Notes: a model not told the origin generated them from the letters alone. A stretch of DNA of 64,000 bases from Pseudarthrobacter sp. W1I19 (GCF_030817835.1 NZ_JAUSZR010000001.1:4402001-4466000); one strand, 5' to 3'. Shown: positions 43,819-53,693, counted from the first letter of the stretch. Numbers and translations are program-made.

Positions 43819-44784
43819 GTGAACGAGGACGCCGACGAGACGTCATCGCTCTTCAGGCGCGGAAGCACGGGGTACGGCCAACTCTTCGGCGTTGCCTACC
43901 GCCTTCTCGGGTCGGTGCACGACGCCGAGGATGCCGTGCAGGACGGTTTCACACGATGGCAGGAGCTTACTGAGGATGAGCGTCAGCTGATCCGAGAGCC
44001 GACCGCGTGGCTCACCCGTGTAGTGAGCAGGGTGTGCCTTGACCGGCTGGGATCGGCCAGAGCACGACGAGAAAGGTACCACGGCATATGGTTACCCGAA
44101 CCCATGCTGGGGGAACCTTCCTCAGGAATGGGAAGCAATCATCAGAACCTGCCGGCAGGGTCACGCCTTTCACCCTATTCTGATCCAGCCGATGTCGTCA
44201 CCCAGGATGAGTCAGTTTCCATCGCGCTGCTAGTGACCATGGAACAACTCACGGCCCCGCAGCGCGTGAGTCTCATACTTCACGACGTGTTCCAGGTTCC
44301 CTTCTCTGAAATCGCGGAAATTGTCGGGAGAAGCGCGGATGCCTGCAGGCAGCTGGCGACCTCGGCCCGCAAGAACGTCCGATCATCCCGCCGCGCAGAA
44401 GTTCACGGGGCAACAAGGGACCAGGTAATTGAGGCATTTGCACGAGCCTGCGCGGACGGAGACATGGAATCATTGGCCGCCGCCCTGGACCCAGACGTCG
44501 TTTCCAGAGCAGACGGCGGAAAATCCGTCAGAGTTGCACGGCGTCCGGTCGGAGGACAGCGCGAGGTGGCCCGTTACCTGGTAGGTGTGCTTAACCGTGA
44601 ACGGCGCCAGCAAGGCGATTTCCGTGTCTCGATGGAACTCTTGAACGGATACACAGGGATCGTTGTTCGCCGGGCAGAACGGGTCGTTTGGGTGGCGGAC
44701 CTTCAGGTCATCGATGGGCTCATCGGGACTATTGCAATCATCGCGGATCCGGAAAAGCTGAACACTCGGCCCGGTTCTTTTTGA
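43819..44784 (+). CDS. sigJ: ECF41-type sigma factor (SigJ-like) with SnoaL-like C-terminal domain
   Basis: 321 residues. Region 2 (FGVAYRLLGSVHDAEDAVQD), the WLPEP motif in the linker, and region 4 (MEQLTAPQRVSLILHDVFQV, FSEIAEIVGRSADACRQLAT) are followed by a 110-residue SnoaL/NTF2-like domain (IEAFARACADGDMESLAAAL). In ECF41 factors that domain regulates activity in place of an anti-sigma. Members are usually encoded beside an oxidoreductase, epimerase or carboxymuconolactone decarboxylase; the convergent flavoprotein fits. GTG 43819 start. Confidence 0.87.
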   Translation: MNEDADETSSLFRRGSTGYGQLFGVAYRLLGSVHDAEDAVQDGFTRWQELTEDERQLIREPTAWLTRVVSRVCLDRLGSARARRERYHGIWLPEPMLGEPSSGMGSNHQNLPAGSRLSPYSDPADVVTQDESVSIALLVTMEQLTAPQRVSLILHDVFQVPFSEIAEIVGRSADACRQLATSARKNVRSSRRAEVHGATRDQVIEAFARACADGDMESLAAALDPDVVSRADGGKSVRVARRPVGGQREVARYLVGVLNRERRQQGDFRVSMELLNGYTGIVVRRAERVVWVADLQVIDGLIGTIAIIADPEKLNTRPGSF

Positions 44785-44937
44785 ATGCCTCTCTACGGGC
44801 CGTTCCTCCCGTAATAGCCGTTCTCCCGTAATACAAGTCCGAGCACCGCCGGTCATGTACAAAGGCTCAAATGAACAGCATCACGGCGGCGCTGAACACC
44901 ACCGCCGCCACAAGCGGTGGTGTCCAGACATTCTGGG

Positions 44938-46161
44938 TTACCCCACAGCGAGAGGCGAGTACTCCGGCCACGCACCGTTCGGACCAGCGGCAGCCAGCAA
45001 GGCTTCGCCGTCGTTAGCGGGTGGATATATCCATTCGTTAGTGATCAAAGTCTTGAGGTCCCGGCCGCCGCTGCCGGTCATCAAAACGTTGCGTTCCCAT
45101 CCGGACGTGACAACCGCCCCGGCCGGCCCCAGCGCCAGACAAGTCACGTAGTCATCGGGAGCAAAAGGTTCCAAAGGCTTGCCCAGCAGGTCCGCAGCAA
45201 CATTGTGCCCCGCAAATTTACCGAGAGGCGTAGCGTGCTGGCAGCTCTGCATCACGGTTCGGCCCTCGGTAGCGATAGCGGCAGACGTGTCACCAGCCGC
45301 GTAGACGTCGGAAACGCCTTTCACCCGGAGGTATTCGTCGACATGCAGCCTGCCTATCCGATCGCGTTCGGCAGGGATAAATTTTGTCAGCGGGCTTGCA
45401 GCCATTCCCGCGGTCCAGACCACAGTATCTGTGGCTATTTCCGTTCCGTCAGACAGGCTGACGCTCCCGCGGCGCACAGCGTCTAGGCTCACTCGCAGGC
45501 GGGTCTCAATTCCGAGGTCTGTCAGCGCCTCCTTGATCGCTGGACGAGGATTGATACCCAATTCCGGTCCCACCTCCGCTTCACGCTCGACAAGAACGAC
45601 ACGCAGGGTCCCATGAGGGCCCGCGATCTCTCGCAATCGCATGGTCAGCTCTGTGGCAATCTCAAGACCAGTGAAGCCTGCCCCGATAACTACTGCCGTG
45701 TACTGACCTGCGCTTCCAGAGCGTTCCGGCAACCGGTGTAGATGCGAGTCGAGTCGGGATGCCCCGGCCAGGGTGTCGATGTCGAACATGTGTTCCGACC
45801 CGGGCAACTTCGGTTGGACAACCTGACTGCCGGATGCCAACACCAGCCGGTCATACGACAGCTCTGAGCTGCGCCCATCCTGAGTCACTGCGGTTACCGC
45901 TTTGGCCGCCGTATCGATTGCCGTCACGGTCGCAGCCAGCCGCTGAACGCCAATTGGTCCCAGCACGCTGTCGAGCGGGATGCGCATCTTGTGAGGGTCG
46001 GACTCATACAGGCGGGGGCGGATGACCAGGTCGTCGCCAGCGCTGACCACAGTGATATCCAGGTCAGAGTCGCTGACACCACACTCGCGCCGCAATTTGG
46101 CTGCACTTGCCGCACTCCAAACGCCTGCAAAGCCACCTCCGATGATTAAGACTTTTGCCAC
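44938..46161 (-). CDS. NDH-2-like NAD(P)/FAD-dependent oxidoreductase
   Basis: 407 residues from GTG 46161 (GAGAGGTGG upstream). N-terminal FAD fold VLIIGGGFAGVWSA, second dinucleotide fold AVVIGAGFTGLEIATEL, VWTAGMAASPL, and FAD-site DVYAAGDTSAA. The C-terminus lacks an obvious membrane-anchoring helix. By family it passes electrons from NAD(P)H to a quinone or similar acceptor. Its convergent position next to an ECF41 sigma factor suggests it is that factor's target. Confidence 0.85.
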   Translation of the reverse strand: MAKVLIIGGGFAGVWSAASAAKLRRECGVSDSDLDITVVSAGDDLVIRPRLYESDPHKMRIPLDSVLGPIGVQRLAATVTAIDTAAKAVTAVTQDGRSSELSYDRLVLASGSQVVQPKLPGSEHMFDIDTLAGASRLDSHLHRLPERSGSAGQYTAVVIGAGFTGLEIATELTMRLREIAGPHGTLRVVLVEREAEVGPELGINPRPAIKEALTDLGIETRLRVSLDAVRRGSVSLSDGTEIATDTVVWTAGMAASPLTKFIPAERDRIGRLHVDEYLRVKGVSDVYAAGDTSAAIATEGRTVMQSCQHATPLGKFAGHNVAADLLGKPLEPFAPDDYVTCLALGPAGAVVTSGWERNVLMTGSGGRDLKTLITNEWIYPPANDGEALLAAAGPNGAWPEYSPLAVG

Positions 46162-47625
46162 GAATCCACCTCTCATATTTGTTACTGTCGCCCGTGTCGG
46201 CATCGACGCAGGGTGTTGCATCCCTTTCCGGGATTTCACTTATTTGATGAGGCTGCTACTTCTGCTGGCGTACGTGCCATGTCCCCGTACACCCCAGACC
46301 CTGACGTTGACCATGTTGCCGAGTGTGCCCGTCAACCTGTCCGCCCTCATCACACCTGCTTAACCACCGGCCAGGATGGATGGCTACTTTCAGAACCGGA
46401 TTGTTGTCCATGCAGTTATGACGATGCACAACATGGGAATGTGATGGGCGGCACTGTCATGCCTCGCGAAACGTGCTCCATAGCAAAGGAATTTCCTGCG
46501 CATGAGTTCTTCGGGAATCGACAGGTCGGCAGATTACGATGCCGAGGGAATGATCTGGCCGCAAGGCCATTCTCATCCGCCCATGGATTTTGGCTGACTG
46601 TTAAGGGGATGCGACGGTATAGGGCATGATTTGTCTGCTTCAAGAGGCAGAAAAAGGCCGAATCAGCTGGAGCCGGAATGCGTAGGGTCGGGACGCTGTT
46701 CTTGGTGTAATCGGACGCCGAGCTCCTGTGCGGCATGGCATCTCCTTATCAACGACTGGCCATTCTGATGACGCGTTAGTAACTGCGCGATCTTGATACC
46801 ACCGTGCGTATTTGGGATTTTTCCTATAACTGCCTGGCCTTACCGTTTATTTGTCGCCTAGATCACAGCCCTTCAGGCGTTCCCAACACAGTTACAAGGA
46901 AGAGATAGCCAATGAGGCAGTTTGTTCCCTTTGTTCCCCAACTAGAGTCACTTGCCACGCTGCCGGTTCCCAATCTGTCCCTCCCCAGCGACCAGAGCCG
47001 GAAACCGCATCCCCTAACTGTCGTGGGCCACCCGCCTGCGGACCAAGCTTCATCCACGCCGCAGAACGGTCTCGTGCACGAACCGTGGTCAGGGTGGTAC
47101 TTCCTGGACGAGAAAAGCGCGGAGGCCTAGCCTCGATTTTGCATGACGGCTGGTGGTGGCCTTCTTTAGGTGGCGGTTGGCGAGCGTTATTTCGGTTCAC
47201 GGGCGCACGAGGTTGAGGGCGGGGCTGCGATGTTCGCCCAAGCCCGGTTCGCGGCGAAATCCAAGAAGTGCAGCTAGCCCAAGCGGGTGTTTTTCAGGGT
47301 TTTGATCCGATGCCGGGCTCGGTGACTGGAGTTCAGGAACAGGCTGCGCCAGCGCGGAGCTTTGGAGTCAAAAGCGCGGTGATGCCGTGCCGGTCGGTAT
47401 GGAGCAGGGTCGGCTGGGCTCTTGGGTGGAGCAAGCGGGAAGCGGCACGTTCCACTACCCAAACACCAACTGCAAGAAACTGCAGACGCTACAGGGGTGG
47501 ATGGATGCAGACGGTGCTCCGGGGGCAACATCCCTTTGACTCGGTGAATCAGCTATTCGATCTCGCGCGGATACAGTGATAGTCCACCCCTGTAGTCCCT
47601 GCCGTTCACGGCCTCCTCTCAACAA
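46162..47625. other. Gene-poor 1.46-kb region
   Basis: No frame on either strand gives a convincing protein. The open frames here are short, rich in Arg, Pro and Cys, and overlap each other. Base composition is lower in GC than the flanking core genes, especially 46740-46880. Region 47130-47580 looks like degenerate coding DNA, but I could not match it to a family. Probably decayed accessory DNA plus the promoter of the leftward oxidoreductase. Confidence 0.5.
46912..47130 (+). CDS. Doubtful small ORF
   Basis: 72 residues beginning MRQFVPFVPQLESLATLPVP, Pro/Ser-rich with a WSGWYFLDEKS ending. AAGGAAGAG lies about 9 nt before the ATG, which is the only reason to list it. No family recognised; it may be random. 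Confidence 0.25.
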   Translation: MRQFVPFVPQLESLATLPVPNLSLPSDQSRKPHPLTVVGHPPADQASSTPQNGLVHEPWSGWYFLDEKSAEA

Positions 47626-48669
47626 TCAGCGAGAACGCGTCGCCGAGGGAGCCTCACCAAAGCGATCCCGGTAGTATTTGGCGAACTTCCCCAAGTGGTT
47701 GAATCCCGACCGCATTGCGACTTCGCTGACAGGCATTCTGCTTGTTAACAAGAGGGTACGTGCCCGGTCCAAGCGTGCGTTTCGGAGATATACCAAGGGG
47801 GAAACACCGAGATGGCTGTTGAAGCTGTATTGCAGTTGGCGGGCGCTAACGCCTGCAATCACTGAGAGGTCCCCCAAAGTGTAAGGGCTGGCAGGATCTT
47901 CCTCGATGGCATCCACGACCTTGCGGACGGTCCGCGGCCGCAAAGCGCCACCGCTTTCATTCAGCAGCTCGGCGTAGGAGTGATGCTGCGCGAGGAGCAA
48001 CCCGCTTATCAGCGTCCGTTCGAGGTTTTCAACGTGGTATGCCGCGGCTGGTGATGTGTCCATGTCATTGACGTAGCCGACCATCAACTTCATCGCTTCC
48101 AACCATCTGCCGCCTTCCGGGGTGCTGAGGTCAAACGGAAGGTCGAAATCGACGCCCCTGTGCAGGGACCTTCCGAGCAGGGCCTCCATCTCACGTTCGA
48201 CAGCCACGCGGTCGATTTTCCAGCACCACTGTGGTGATTGCTCGTCCCAATCGGGAAGAAATGTGCGGCGCCCTGGGGTGAAGACAGCCGCCCTGAGCGG
48301 GGTGGCGATTACCTCCTCATGACCGCAGTATGAAACGACACGGCCATGGAGAGGTACGTTGACGTGATAAGCGCCTAGATCCCCTGGGTCAACAGAAACC
48401 CGACCCGTAAAATGCACCAGACCAACTGTTGACAACCTGAGATGGGCGACGCTGAGCCTTGGCTGCATGTCAGACACACTTGGCTCTCTAAGCTGAACTC
48501 TGGCCGGATAGAAATGGCTGTTCAGCGCATGGCTGAACTCGTCGAAGTCCGTCGAGCGGCTCACCTCCTGGCCGGCCAGGAGCTCATCATCCGATGGAAA
48601 CAACACCTTTGGCGTTCCCTCTCTGGCATGGGTAGCCGCATCACTGCACGAAGGCACACCCCGAGCCAT
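47626..48669 (-). CDS. AraC-family activator of the hydroxyquinol operon
   Basis: 347 residues from ATG 48669 (AGGA upstream). N-terminal AraC-binding-like domain (YHVNVPLHGRVVSYCGHEEV, FTPGRRTFLPDW) and C-terminal double HTH (YTLGDLSVIAGVSARQLQYS, then VSEVAMRSGFNHLGKFAKYY). The N-terminal half is of the AraC_binding_2 type found in activators of aromatic degradation (XylS/AlkR-like). It is divergent from the hydroxyquinol pathway genes and so is probably their activator. Confidence 0.88.
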   Translation of the reverse strand: MARGVPSCSDAATHAREGTPKVLFPSDDELLAGQEVSRSTDFDEFSHALNSHFYPARVQLREPSVSDMQPRLSVAHLRLSTVGLVHFTGRVSVDPGDLGAYHVNVPLHGRVVSYCGHEEVIATPLRAAVFTPGRRTFLPDWDEQSPQWCWKIDRVAVEREMEALLGRSLHRGVDFDLPFDLSTPEGGRWLEAMKLMVGYVNDMDTSPAAAYHVENLERTLISGLLLAQHHSYAELLNESGGALRPRTVRKVVDAIEEDPASPYTLGDLSVIAGVSARQLQYSFNSHLGVSPLVYLRNARLDRARTLLLTSRMPVSEVAMRSGFNHLGKFAKYYRDRFGEAPSATRSR

Positions 48670-48820
48670 TGCTTTAGTTCCTGTCTACAAGGAAAGCACT
48701 GAAGACGTCCAAGAAATAGCTCCCAACCGGGCTGTTGAAAGCGTGGTGCGCGACGGGGATAACTATGTTCGCTCACGGGATTTCTGGCTGTTTACGTGGC
48801 GCCTACTGTAGTTCACACGG

Positions 48821-48832
48821 TGATGCACATCA
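48821..48832. promoter_or_regulatory. Small inverted repeat before the hydroxylase gene
   Basis: TGATG-CA-CATCA, 23 bp before the hydroxylase start, in the AraC/hydroxylase divergent region. Too close to the start codon to be a normal AraC activation site; possibly a repressor site or chance. Confidence 0.25.
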
Positions 48833-48854
48833 TACTTTCGAAAAGGAAATTCTT

Positions 48855-50084
48855 ATGACACAGACCCTCAGCGAAGCGGGCACTCAATTCACAGCCTCGC
48901 CAAAAGACACTGAAGTGAATACCGAAATTGTGGCCCGTGCCAGCTCACTTGTCCCCCTTATCCGCGAGTACGCAGAACAGTCCTCAGTCGACCGCCGTGT
49001 TGCTCCTGAGGTCATCGCTGCTTTGGAGGAGGCAGATCTCTTCAGCCTCTTCGTCGCGGCCCGCCACGGGGGTCAGGAAGCCAATCTGCGGACTGCGATG
49101 GAAACCATCGCGGAAGTCGCTCGGGGAGATGGATCAACCGCCTGGGCAGTTGCGCTGTTGAACGTGTGCACTTGGTTTGCGACCACGTTCTCACAGGAAG
49201 CACAAGACGACGTTTTCGGCGCCAACCCTAAGGCCAAAGTCTCCGGAATCTTTACCCCTGGCAGTAAAGCCGAGCGGGTTAAGGGCGGATACCTCGTCAG
49301 CGGGGAATGGCCTTACTCCTCCGGATCGTTCGCCGCCGACTGGGCGACATTGGGAATTGCCCTGCCCGATGTCGCTGAGGGTGAGGATCCCCGTGGGCTG
49401 GCTCTCATTCCGAAGGAAGCCTGGACGATCAGACCGACATGGTTCGTTGCCGGCATGCGCGGCTCCGGCAGCGACACCATAGTGGTCGAGGATCACTTCG
49501 TGCCCGAACACCGTGTTCAGCACTTCGCCAATATGCGGGAGGCCGATTTCCTCACGCCGCACAAGGCCGAAGAGCGCAACTCGAACATGGCGTTCATCCC
49601 GGTTGCCGCCTTGATTCTTGTCGCGGCGCAGATTGGACTAGCCCGGCACGCTCTGGAGTTGACCTTGGCCAAACTGCCCGAGAAGCGGGTGGCCTACACC
49701 CAGTACACGGCCGCAAAGAACTCACCGACCCACCAGCTAGGCGTTTCCCGGGCAGCGACCCGCTTCCACCTCGCCGAACTCCTCATGCGCCAGGGATGCC
49801 TGGACATCGACCAGGCGGCCGCGGGCCGGCACCTGCCCGATCTGCTCACCCGGGGCAGGATCCGGAACGACACCGGAATCATCGCAGAACTTGTCAAGGA
49901 AGGAATCGACGACCTGATGACAGCAAATGGCGCCGGATCTTTCGCGGATGCGAACGTCCTCAATCGCGTCTGGCGCGACGCCGAGATCGCCGGCCGACAT
50001 GCCTACGTCACACCCGAGGTAGGCAAGGAAGTATACGGGCGCCTGCTGCTGGGTGCTGACAACCCTCTCACCATGGATGTGTAG
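48855..50084 (+). CDS. Flavin-dependent aromatic hydroxylase, oxygenase component (resorcinol 4-hydroxylase-like)
   Basis: 409 residues from ATG 48855 with AAAAGGA upstream. Acyl-CoA-dehydrogenase-like fold (IAALEEADLFSLFVAARHGG, VARGDGSTAWAVALLNVCTW, VSGEWPYSSGSFAADWATLG, GMRGSGSDTIVVED), as in the large component of two-component monooxygenases such as HpaC2/HsaA/GraA. It would use reduced flavin and oxygen to hydroxylate a phenol, and the downstream genes point to resorcinol to hydroxyquinol. The flavin reductase gene follows after 3 bp. Confidence 0.87.
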   Translation: MTQTLSEAGTQFTASPKDTEVNTEIVARASSLVPLIREYAEQSSVDRRVAPEVIAALEEADLFSLFVAARHGGQEANLRTAMETIAEVARGDGSTAWAVALLNVCTWFATTFSQEAQDDVFGANPKAKVSGIFTPGSKAERVKGGYLVSGEWPYSSGSFAADWATLGIALPDVAEGEDPRGLALIPKEAWTIRPTWFVAGMRGSGSDTIVVEDHFVPEHRVQHFANMREADFLTPHKAEERNSNMAFIPVAALILVAAQIGLARHALELTLAKLPEKRVAYTQYTAAKNSPTHQLGVSRAATRFHLAELLMRQGCLDIDQAAAGRHLPDLLTRGRIRNDTGIIAELVKEGIDDLMTANGAGSFADANVLNRVWRDAEIAGRHAYVTPEVGKEVYGRLLLGADNPLTMDV

Positions 50085-50087
50085 AAA

Positions 50088-50600
50088 ATGACAGCTCTTG
50101 CAACGTTCGAGACAGGCCAGGCAGTGGACCCCCAGGCATTTCGTGTCGCGATGAAACAGGTTCCGACACCTGTCGCGATCGTAACCGCCATGTCCGAAGA
50201 GGGCCCCTTGGGCATGACGGTGGGTTCCTTTACCTCCGTCTCCCTGTCCCCGGCCCTGGTGACCTTCTTTGTTGATGTCAGTTCAACGACATGGCCACGG
50301 CTGAAATCATCGCCCAGCTTCACCATCAACATCCTCGGCCATGACAAGGGCGAGCTTTGCCGGGCATTCTCCAGGCGGGGAGCGGACCGCTTTGACGGTG
50401 TCGACTGGTCCCTGAATGAGCACGGCAACCCATCCTTGGCAGATGCGTCCGTGACTCTGGACTGCACTGTATATAGCACTCTGGTACTCGGTGACCATAT
50501 TCAGCTGGTGGGGGAAGTCCAGGGCTTTAAAGTCCATCACGAAGGTATGCCGCTGGTCTTCTTCAATGGATCGTTCCTTGATCTTCGAGAGCGCGGATAA
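50088..50600 (+). CDS. Flavin reductase component of the hydroxylase
   Basis: 170 residues of the FMN-binding split-barrel flavin-reductase family: AFRVAMKQVPTPVAIVTAMS, GMTVGSFTSVSLSPALVTFF, PSFTINILGHDKGELCRAFS, HEGMPLVFFNGSF. It reduces FAD or FMN with NAD(P)H and releases it to the oxygenase encoded 3 bp upstream. Confidence 0.9.
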   Translation: MTALATFETGQAVDPQAFRVAMKQVPTPVAIVTAMSEEGPLGMTVGSFTSVSLSPALVTFFVDVSSTTWPRLKSSPSFTINILGHDKGELCRAFSRRGADRFDGVDWSLNEHGNPSLADASVTLDCTVYSTLVLGDHIQLVGEVQGFKVHHEGMPLVFFNGSFLDLRERG

Positions 50601-50618
50601 GCACATGAGAAGGTTGGA

Positions 50619-50903
50619 ATGATTTACGAACACGCATACATCAGTATCAATCCCAACGAAGCCGACGCTTTTGAAGGCGCCTTCGCGTCGGCTCGTCACC
50701 ATTTGGAATCTGCCCCGGGTTGTGGCTCCGTCGATCTCATCCGCAGTATCGACCTGCCCGACACCTATTTGCTCCGAGTTGGATGGGGCCGCATCGAGGA
50801 TCATCTTGAAGTGTTCCCCGGCACGAACAACGCCCGCAGCTTTGGCGAAGCGGTCGCCGGGTACTTCCAGGAGAACCCCCTGGTTGTGCATTTCCCCGCA
50901 TAG
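50619..50903 (+). CDS. Antibiotic-biosynthesis-monooxygenase (ABM) domain protein
   Basis: 94 residues with a dimeric alpha-beta barrel pattern (MIYEHAYISINPNEADAFEG, CGSVDLIRSIDLPDTYLLRV, HLEVFPGTNNARSFGEAVAG). It is too small for an ordinary flavoenzyme. Such proteins can act as cofactor-free oxygenases or dehydratases. Its place in the operon suggests a helper role for a quinol or quinone intermediate. AGAAGG precedes the ATG. Confidence 0.75.
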   Translation: MIYEHAYISINPNEADAFEGAFASARHHLESAPGCGSVDLIRSIDLPDTYLLRVGWGRIEDHLEVFPGTNNARSFGEAVAGYFQENPLVVHFPA

Positions 50904-50909
50904 ACGCGT

Positions 50910-50943
50910 TGCGGTGGCCGCGAGTAATCTCCCGGCCACCGCA
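50910..50943 (+). promoter_or_regulatory. Hairpin within the hydroxyquinol operon
   Basis: TGCGGTGGCCG (50910-50920) pairs with CGGCCACCGCA (50933-50943) over 11 bp, just after the ABM stop and before a 160-bp gap. No U-tract, so it may be an attenuator or mRNA-stability stem separating the hydroxylase genes from the ring-cleavage genes. Confidence 0.5.
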
Positions 50944-51104
50944 CCTAAATGTGGCCGGCCGGAAAACGAGCATGTCCAGATAGTCATATCCATCCAACGA
51001 ATAATCCGTTGTCAGCACCCGATAAAACGGACAATCCCTGCGTTTCTCTTCTTGAACGCCTTACTGCCCGACATGCCGGCACCGCCCCACAGAAAGCAAG
51101 TACA

Positions 51105-53168
51105 TTGGAATTCGAACATGTGACCCTTGGCCAGCGCGTTCTCTTCGGCGCAGGCAAGGCAGCCACCCACATCGCCCAGGAGGCGCAGCGCCTCGGAAGC
51201 CAACGCATCATGGCGATCGTGACGAAATCTGCGCGCCCTTATGCCCAGGCGTCCCTGGCCGATGTTGACGTCGCGCTCTGGTGGGACGATGTCGTCCAGC
51301 ACGTCCCCAGGGAGAAGGTTGAGTCCGCCCGCGCAGCTGCTACCCATGCTGGCATCGATCTGATCGTGTGCATCGGCGGAGGGTCATCAACGGGTTTGGC
51401 CAAGGCCGTGGCACTCACCTCGGGTGTTCCTATCATTGCGGTCCCGACAACCTATTCCGGGTCGGAAGCCACCAACATGTGGGGTATCACGGAGGGTCGC
51501 ACGAAAAGCACCGGCATCGATGACCGGGTTCTTCCGGTCACCGTCATTTATGACGCCGAACTATCCAAGACGCTGCCAGTGAGATTATCCGTCGCTTCCG
51601 GGTTGAACGGCTTGGCCCACTGCATTGACTCACTGTGGGCGCCAAAGACCGACCCCCTCAATCAGGCACTCGCGCTGGAGGGGGCGAGGGCCCTGGCCCT
51701 GGCATTGACAGGCATCGTTAATGATCCGACCAACCTGCGTTCACGTGAGCAGGCACTCTACGGCTGCTATCTGGCCGCCCTGTCCTTCGCTTCGGCAAGT
51801 TCCGGCCTCCATCACAAGATCTGCCATATCCTCGGGGGAACCTTCGACCTTCCTCACGCTGAAACCCATGCAACTGTGCTGCAATACGTCCTGGCTCTCA
51901 ACGCCCCGGCCGTTCCAGAGGTGTCCGGCAGGTTGGCGGTCGCCCTCGGACGTCCTGTTTCTGACGGAGAGGACAGGCCGGCTGCGGCCTTGGCTGCTTT
52001 GAATGCTCTGCGGGAAGCAGTCGAAGCCCCGGTCAGGCTCGCCGACTACGGGCTCAAAGAGACTGACATTCCTGAGGCAGTGCAACGGATACTGGCAGCG
52101 GCGCCACCCTCCAACCCGGGACCGGTCACCGAAGCCAGCATTCGCGGCCTGCTAACTGACGCGCTCACCGGCGCCACAAGCCCACACCCTCACTACTCCC
52201 AGCGACCAGGAGACACCATGACAGACACCACCACGGACGGTGTTAGCACCACGCAGGCCGCGATCGAGCAGAAGCTCACCGACTCGGTCATCGCCTCGTT
52301 CGACAACACACCTGATGAGCGGTTGAAAACGCTTATGCAGGCGTTGGTGAAGCACCTCCACGCTTTCATCCGTGAAGTACGCCTGAGCGAGGACGAATGG
52401 AGCCAAGCCATCGAATTTCTCACAAAGGCCGGGCACATCACGGATGACAAGCGTCAAGAATTTATCCTGCTGTCCGACGTTCTCGGAGCCTCCATGCAGA
52501 CCATCGCGGTGAACAATCCCGCGTCAGGAAACGCAACCGAGGCCACCGTATTCGGTCCGTTCTTTACTCAGGACGCCCCGGAAATCCCCATCGGAGGAGA
52601 CCTTTCCGGCGGAGCCGCCGGCCAAAGCTGTTGGGTGGAGGGAACTGTTACCGACACTGCAGGAAATCCGCTTGCCGGTGCCCGCATCGAAGTATGGGAA
52701 GCTGACGAAGACGGTTTCTACGACGTGCAGTACAACGACGGGCGAACGGCTGGCCGGGCGCACCTCTACGCCGACACGGAAGGTAGATACGGGTTCTGGG
52801 GTCTAACCCCTACGCCCTACCCGATCCCGCACGACGGCCCCGTGGGCAAAATGTTGGAGGCCACTAACCGGTCCCCTGTCCGCGCCTCCCATCTGCACTT
52901 CATGGTCTCCGCACCCGGCCAGCGAACCTTAGTCACGCACATCTTCGTCGAAGGGGATCCTCAAATCGAAATCGGCGACTCCGTCTTCGGAGTCAAGGAC
53001 TCCCTTATTAAAACCTTCGCGACACAGTCCCCCGGGACTCCCACTCCTGACGGCCGCGACTTGGGTGGCGCCTCATGGTCCCGCGCCCGCTTCGACATCG
53101 TCCTCGCACCCGGCATGAAAACACAACAACCACCTCTGTCACGCCCTAAGGAGAAAACCCATGGCTGA
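51105..53168 (+). CDS. Maleylacetate reductase / hydroxyquinol 1,2-dioxygenase in one open frame
   Basis: Residues 1-370 are a maleylacetate reductase of the Fe-alcohol-dehydrogenase family ([52 protein letters not shown]). The remaining 315 are an intradiol hydroxyquinol 1,2-dioxygenase ([34 protein letters not shown], Tyr of [12 protein letters not shown], and iron-ligand His of RASHLHFMV). Together they turn hydroxyquinol to maleylacetate and then 3-oxoadipate. No stop separates them. AGGAG plus ATG at 52218 is preserved at the junction, so the dioxygenase may also start there. The first start is uncertain (TTG 51105 chosen; the frame is open from 50949). Confidence 0.82.
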   Translation: MEFEHVTLGQRVLFGAGKAATHIAQEAQRLGSQRIMAIVTKSARPYAQASLADVDVALWWDDVVQHVPREKVESARAAATHAGIDLIVCIGGGSSTGLAKAVALTSGVPIIAVPTTYSGSEATNMWGITEGRTKSTGIDDRVLPVTVIYDAELSKTLPVRLSVASGLNGLAHCIDSLWAPKTDPLNQALALEGARALALALTGIVNDPTNLRSREQALYGCYLAALSFASASSGLHHKICHILGGTFDLPHAETHATVLQYVLALNAPAVPEVSGRLAVALGRPVSDGEDRPAAALAALNALREAVEAPVRLADYGLKETDIPEAVQRILAAAPPSNPGPVTEASIRGLLTDALTGATSPHPHYSQRPGDTMTDTTTDGVSTTQAAIEQKLTDSVIASFDNTPDERLKTLMQALVKHLHAFIREVRLSEDEWSQAIEFLTKAGHITDDKRQEFILLSDVLGASMQTIAVNNPASGNATEATVFGPFFTQDAPEIPIGGDLSGGAAGQSCWVEGTVTDTAGNPLAGARIEVWEADEDGFYDVQYNDGRTAGRAHLYADTEGRYGFWGLTPTPYPIPHDGPVGKMLEATNRSPVRASHLHFMVSAPGQRTLVTHIFVEGDPQIEIGDSVFGVKDSLIKTFATQSPGTPTPDGRDLGGASWSRARFDIVLAPGMKTQQPPLSRPKEKTHG
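52208..52220 (+). promoter_or_regulatory. Internal ribosome-binding site and ATG of the dioxygenase part
   Basis: CAGGAGACACC followed by ATG 52218-52220, inside the fused frame. It looks like a normal gene start. TGA in the next frame (52219-52221) would make an ATGA overlap if the reductase were one base out of its present frame. Confidence 0.65.
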
Positions 53169-53544
53169 TGTAAGCGCCAGCCCCGACGTGCTCATCCGGA
53201 GGCTCGAAGATCAGCGCTACGGTGCGGTCCTCACGGGCGACCTGGAAACCTTCGAAGGGCTATGCCACCCCGGGCTCATGTACACCCACACCGGAGGCGA
53301 CCGGGATTCCCTGAAGTCGTACATGGATAAGCTCCGTACAGGCGCTCTTCACTACCACCGGATAGACCACAAGAGCGAAAAAATCACGGTCATCGGCAAC
53401 ACAGCACTTGTCCTGATCCAGATGACTGCTGACCTGAGAGTCAACGGGTCCCGCAAGGCAATCAAATGCAACGCTCTTGCCGTGTGGGTGAATGAGGCCG
53501 GGGCATGGAAGTTCATCGCCTACCAGCCGACTGCCAGGGCCTGA
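53161..53544 (+). CDS. NTF2/SnoaL-like (DUF4440) protein
   Basis: 127 residues with the cone-shaped NTF2-like fold ([60 protein letters not shown]). It overlaps the dioxygenase stop by 8 bp and follows GGAGAAAA, so it is the last gene of the hydroxyquinol operon. Possibly an isomerase, dehydratase or binding protein for a pathway intermediate; no activity can be assigned. Confidence 0.8.
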   Translation: MADVSASPDVLIRRLEDQRYGAVLTGDLETFEGLCHPGLMYTHTGGDRDSLKSYMDKLRTGALHYHRIDHKSEKITVIGNTALVLIQMTADLRVNGSRKAIKCNALAVWVNEAGAWKFIAYQPTARA

Positions 53545-53693
53545 AGCCCGAACCAGCACGTGCGTCGGATGAAGTCCGTCGCAGATTCGGCTGGAGTCCC
53601 GCGACCTTCATGTGAACTATTCCATCTTACTTGCGGCCTTGACGCGGCTACGAGCGATGTCCTGCCTGTGCCGAGGAGCCGAGAAGAACCACC

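Noticed and set aside
46416..46736. Minus-strand 106-codon frame in the gene-poor region
   Set aside because: No ribosome-binding site, no recognisable motif and biased composition.
47268..47579. Plus-strand 103-codon frame before the AraC gene
   Set aside because: Looks like degenerate coding DNA; no family or start signal could be supported.
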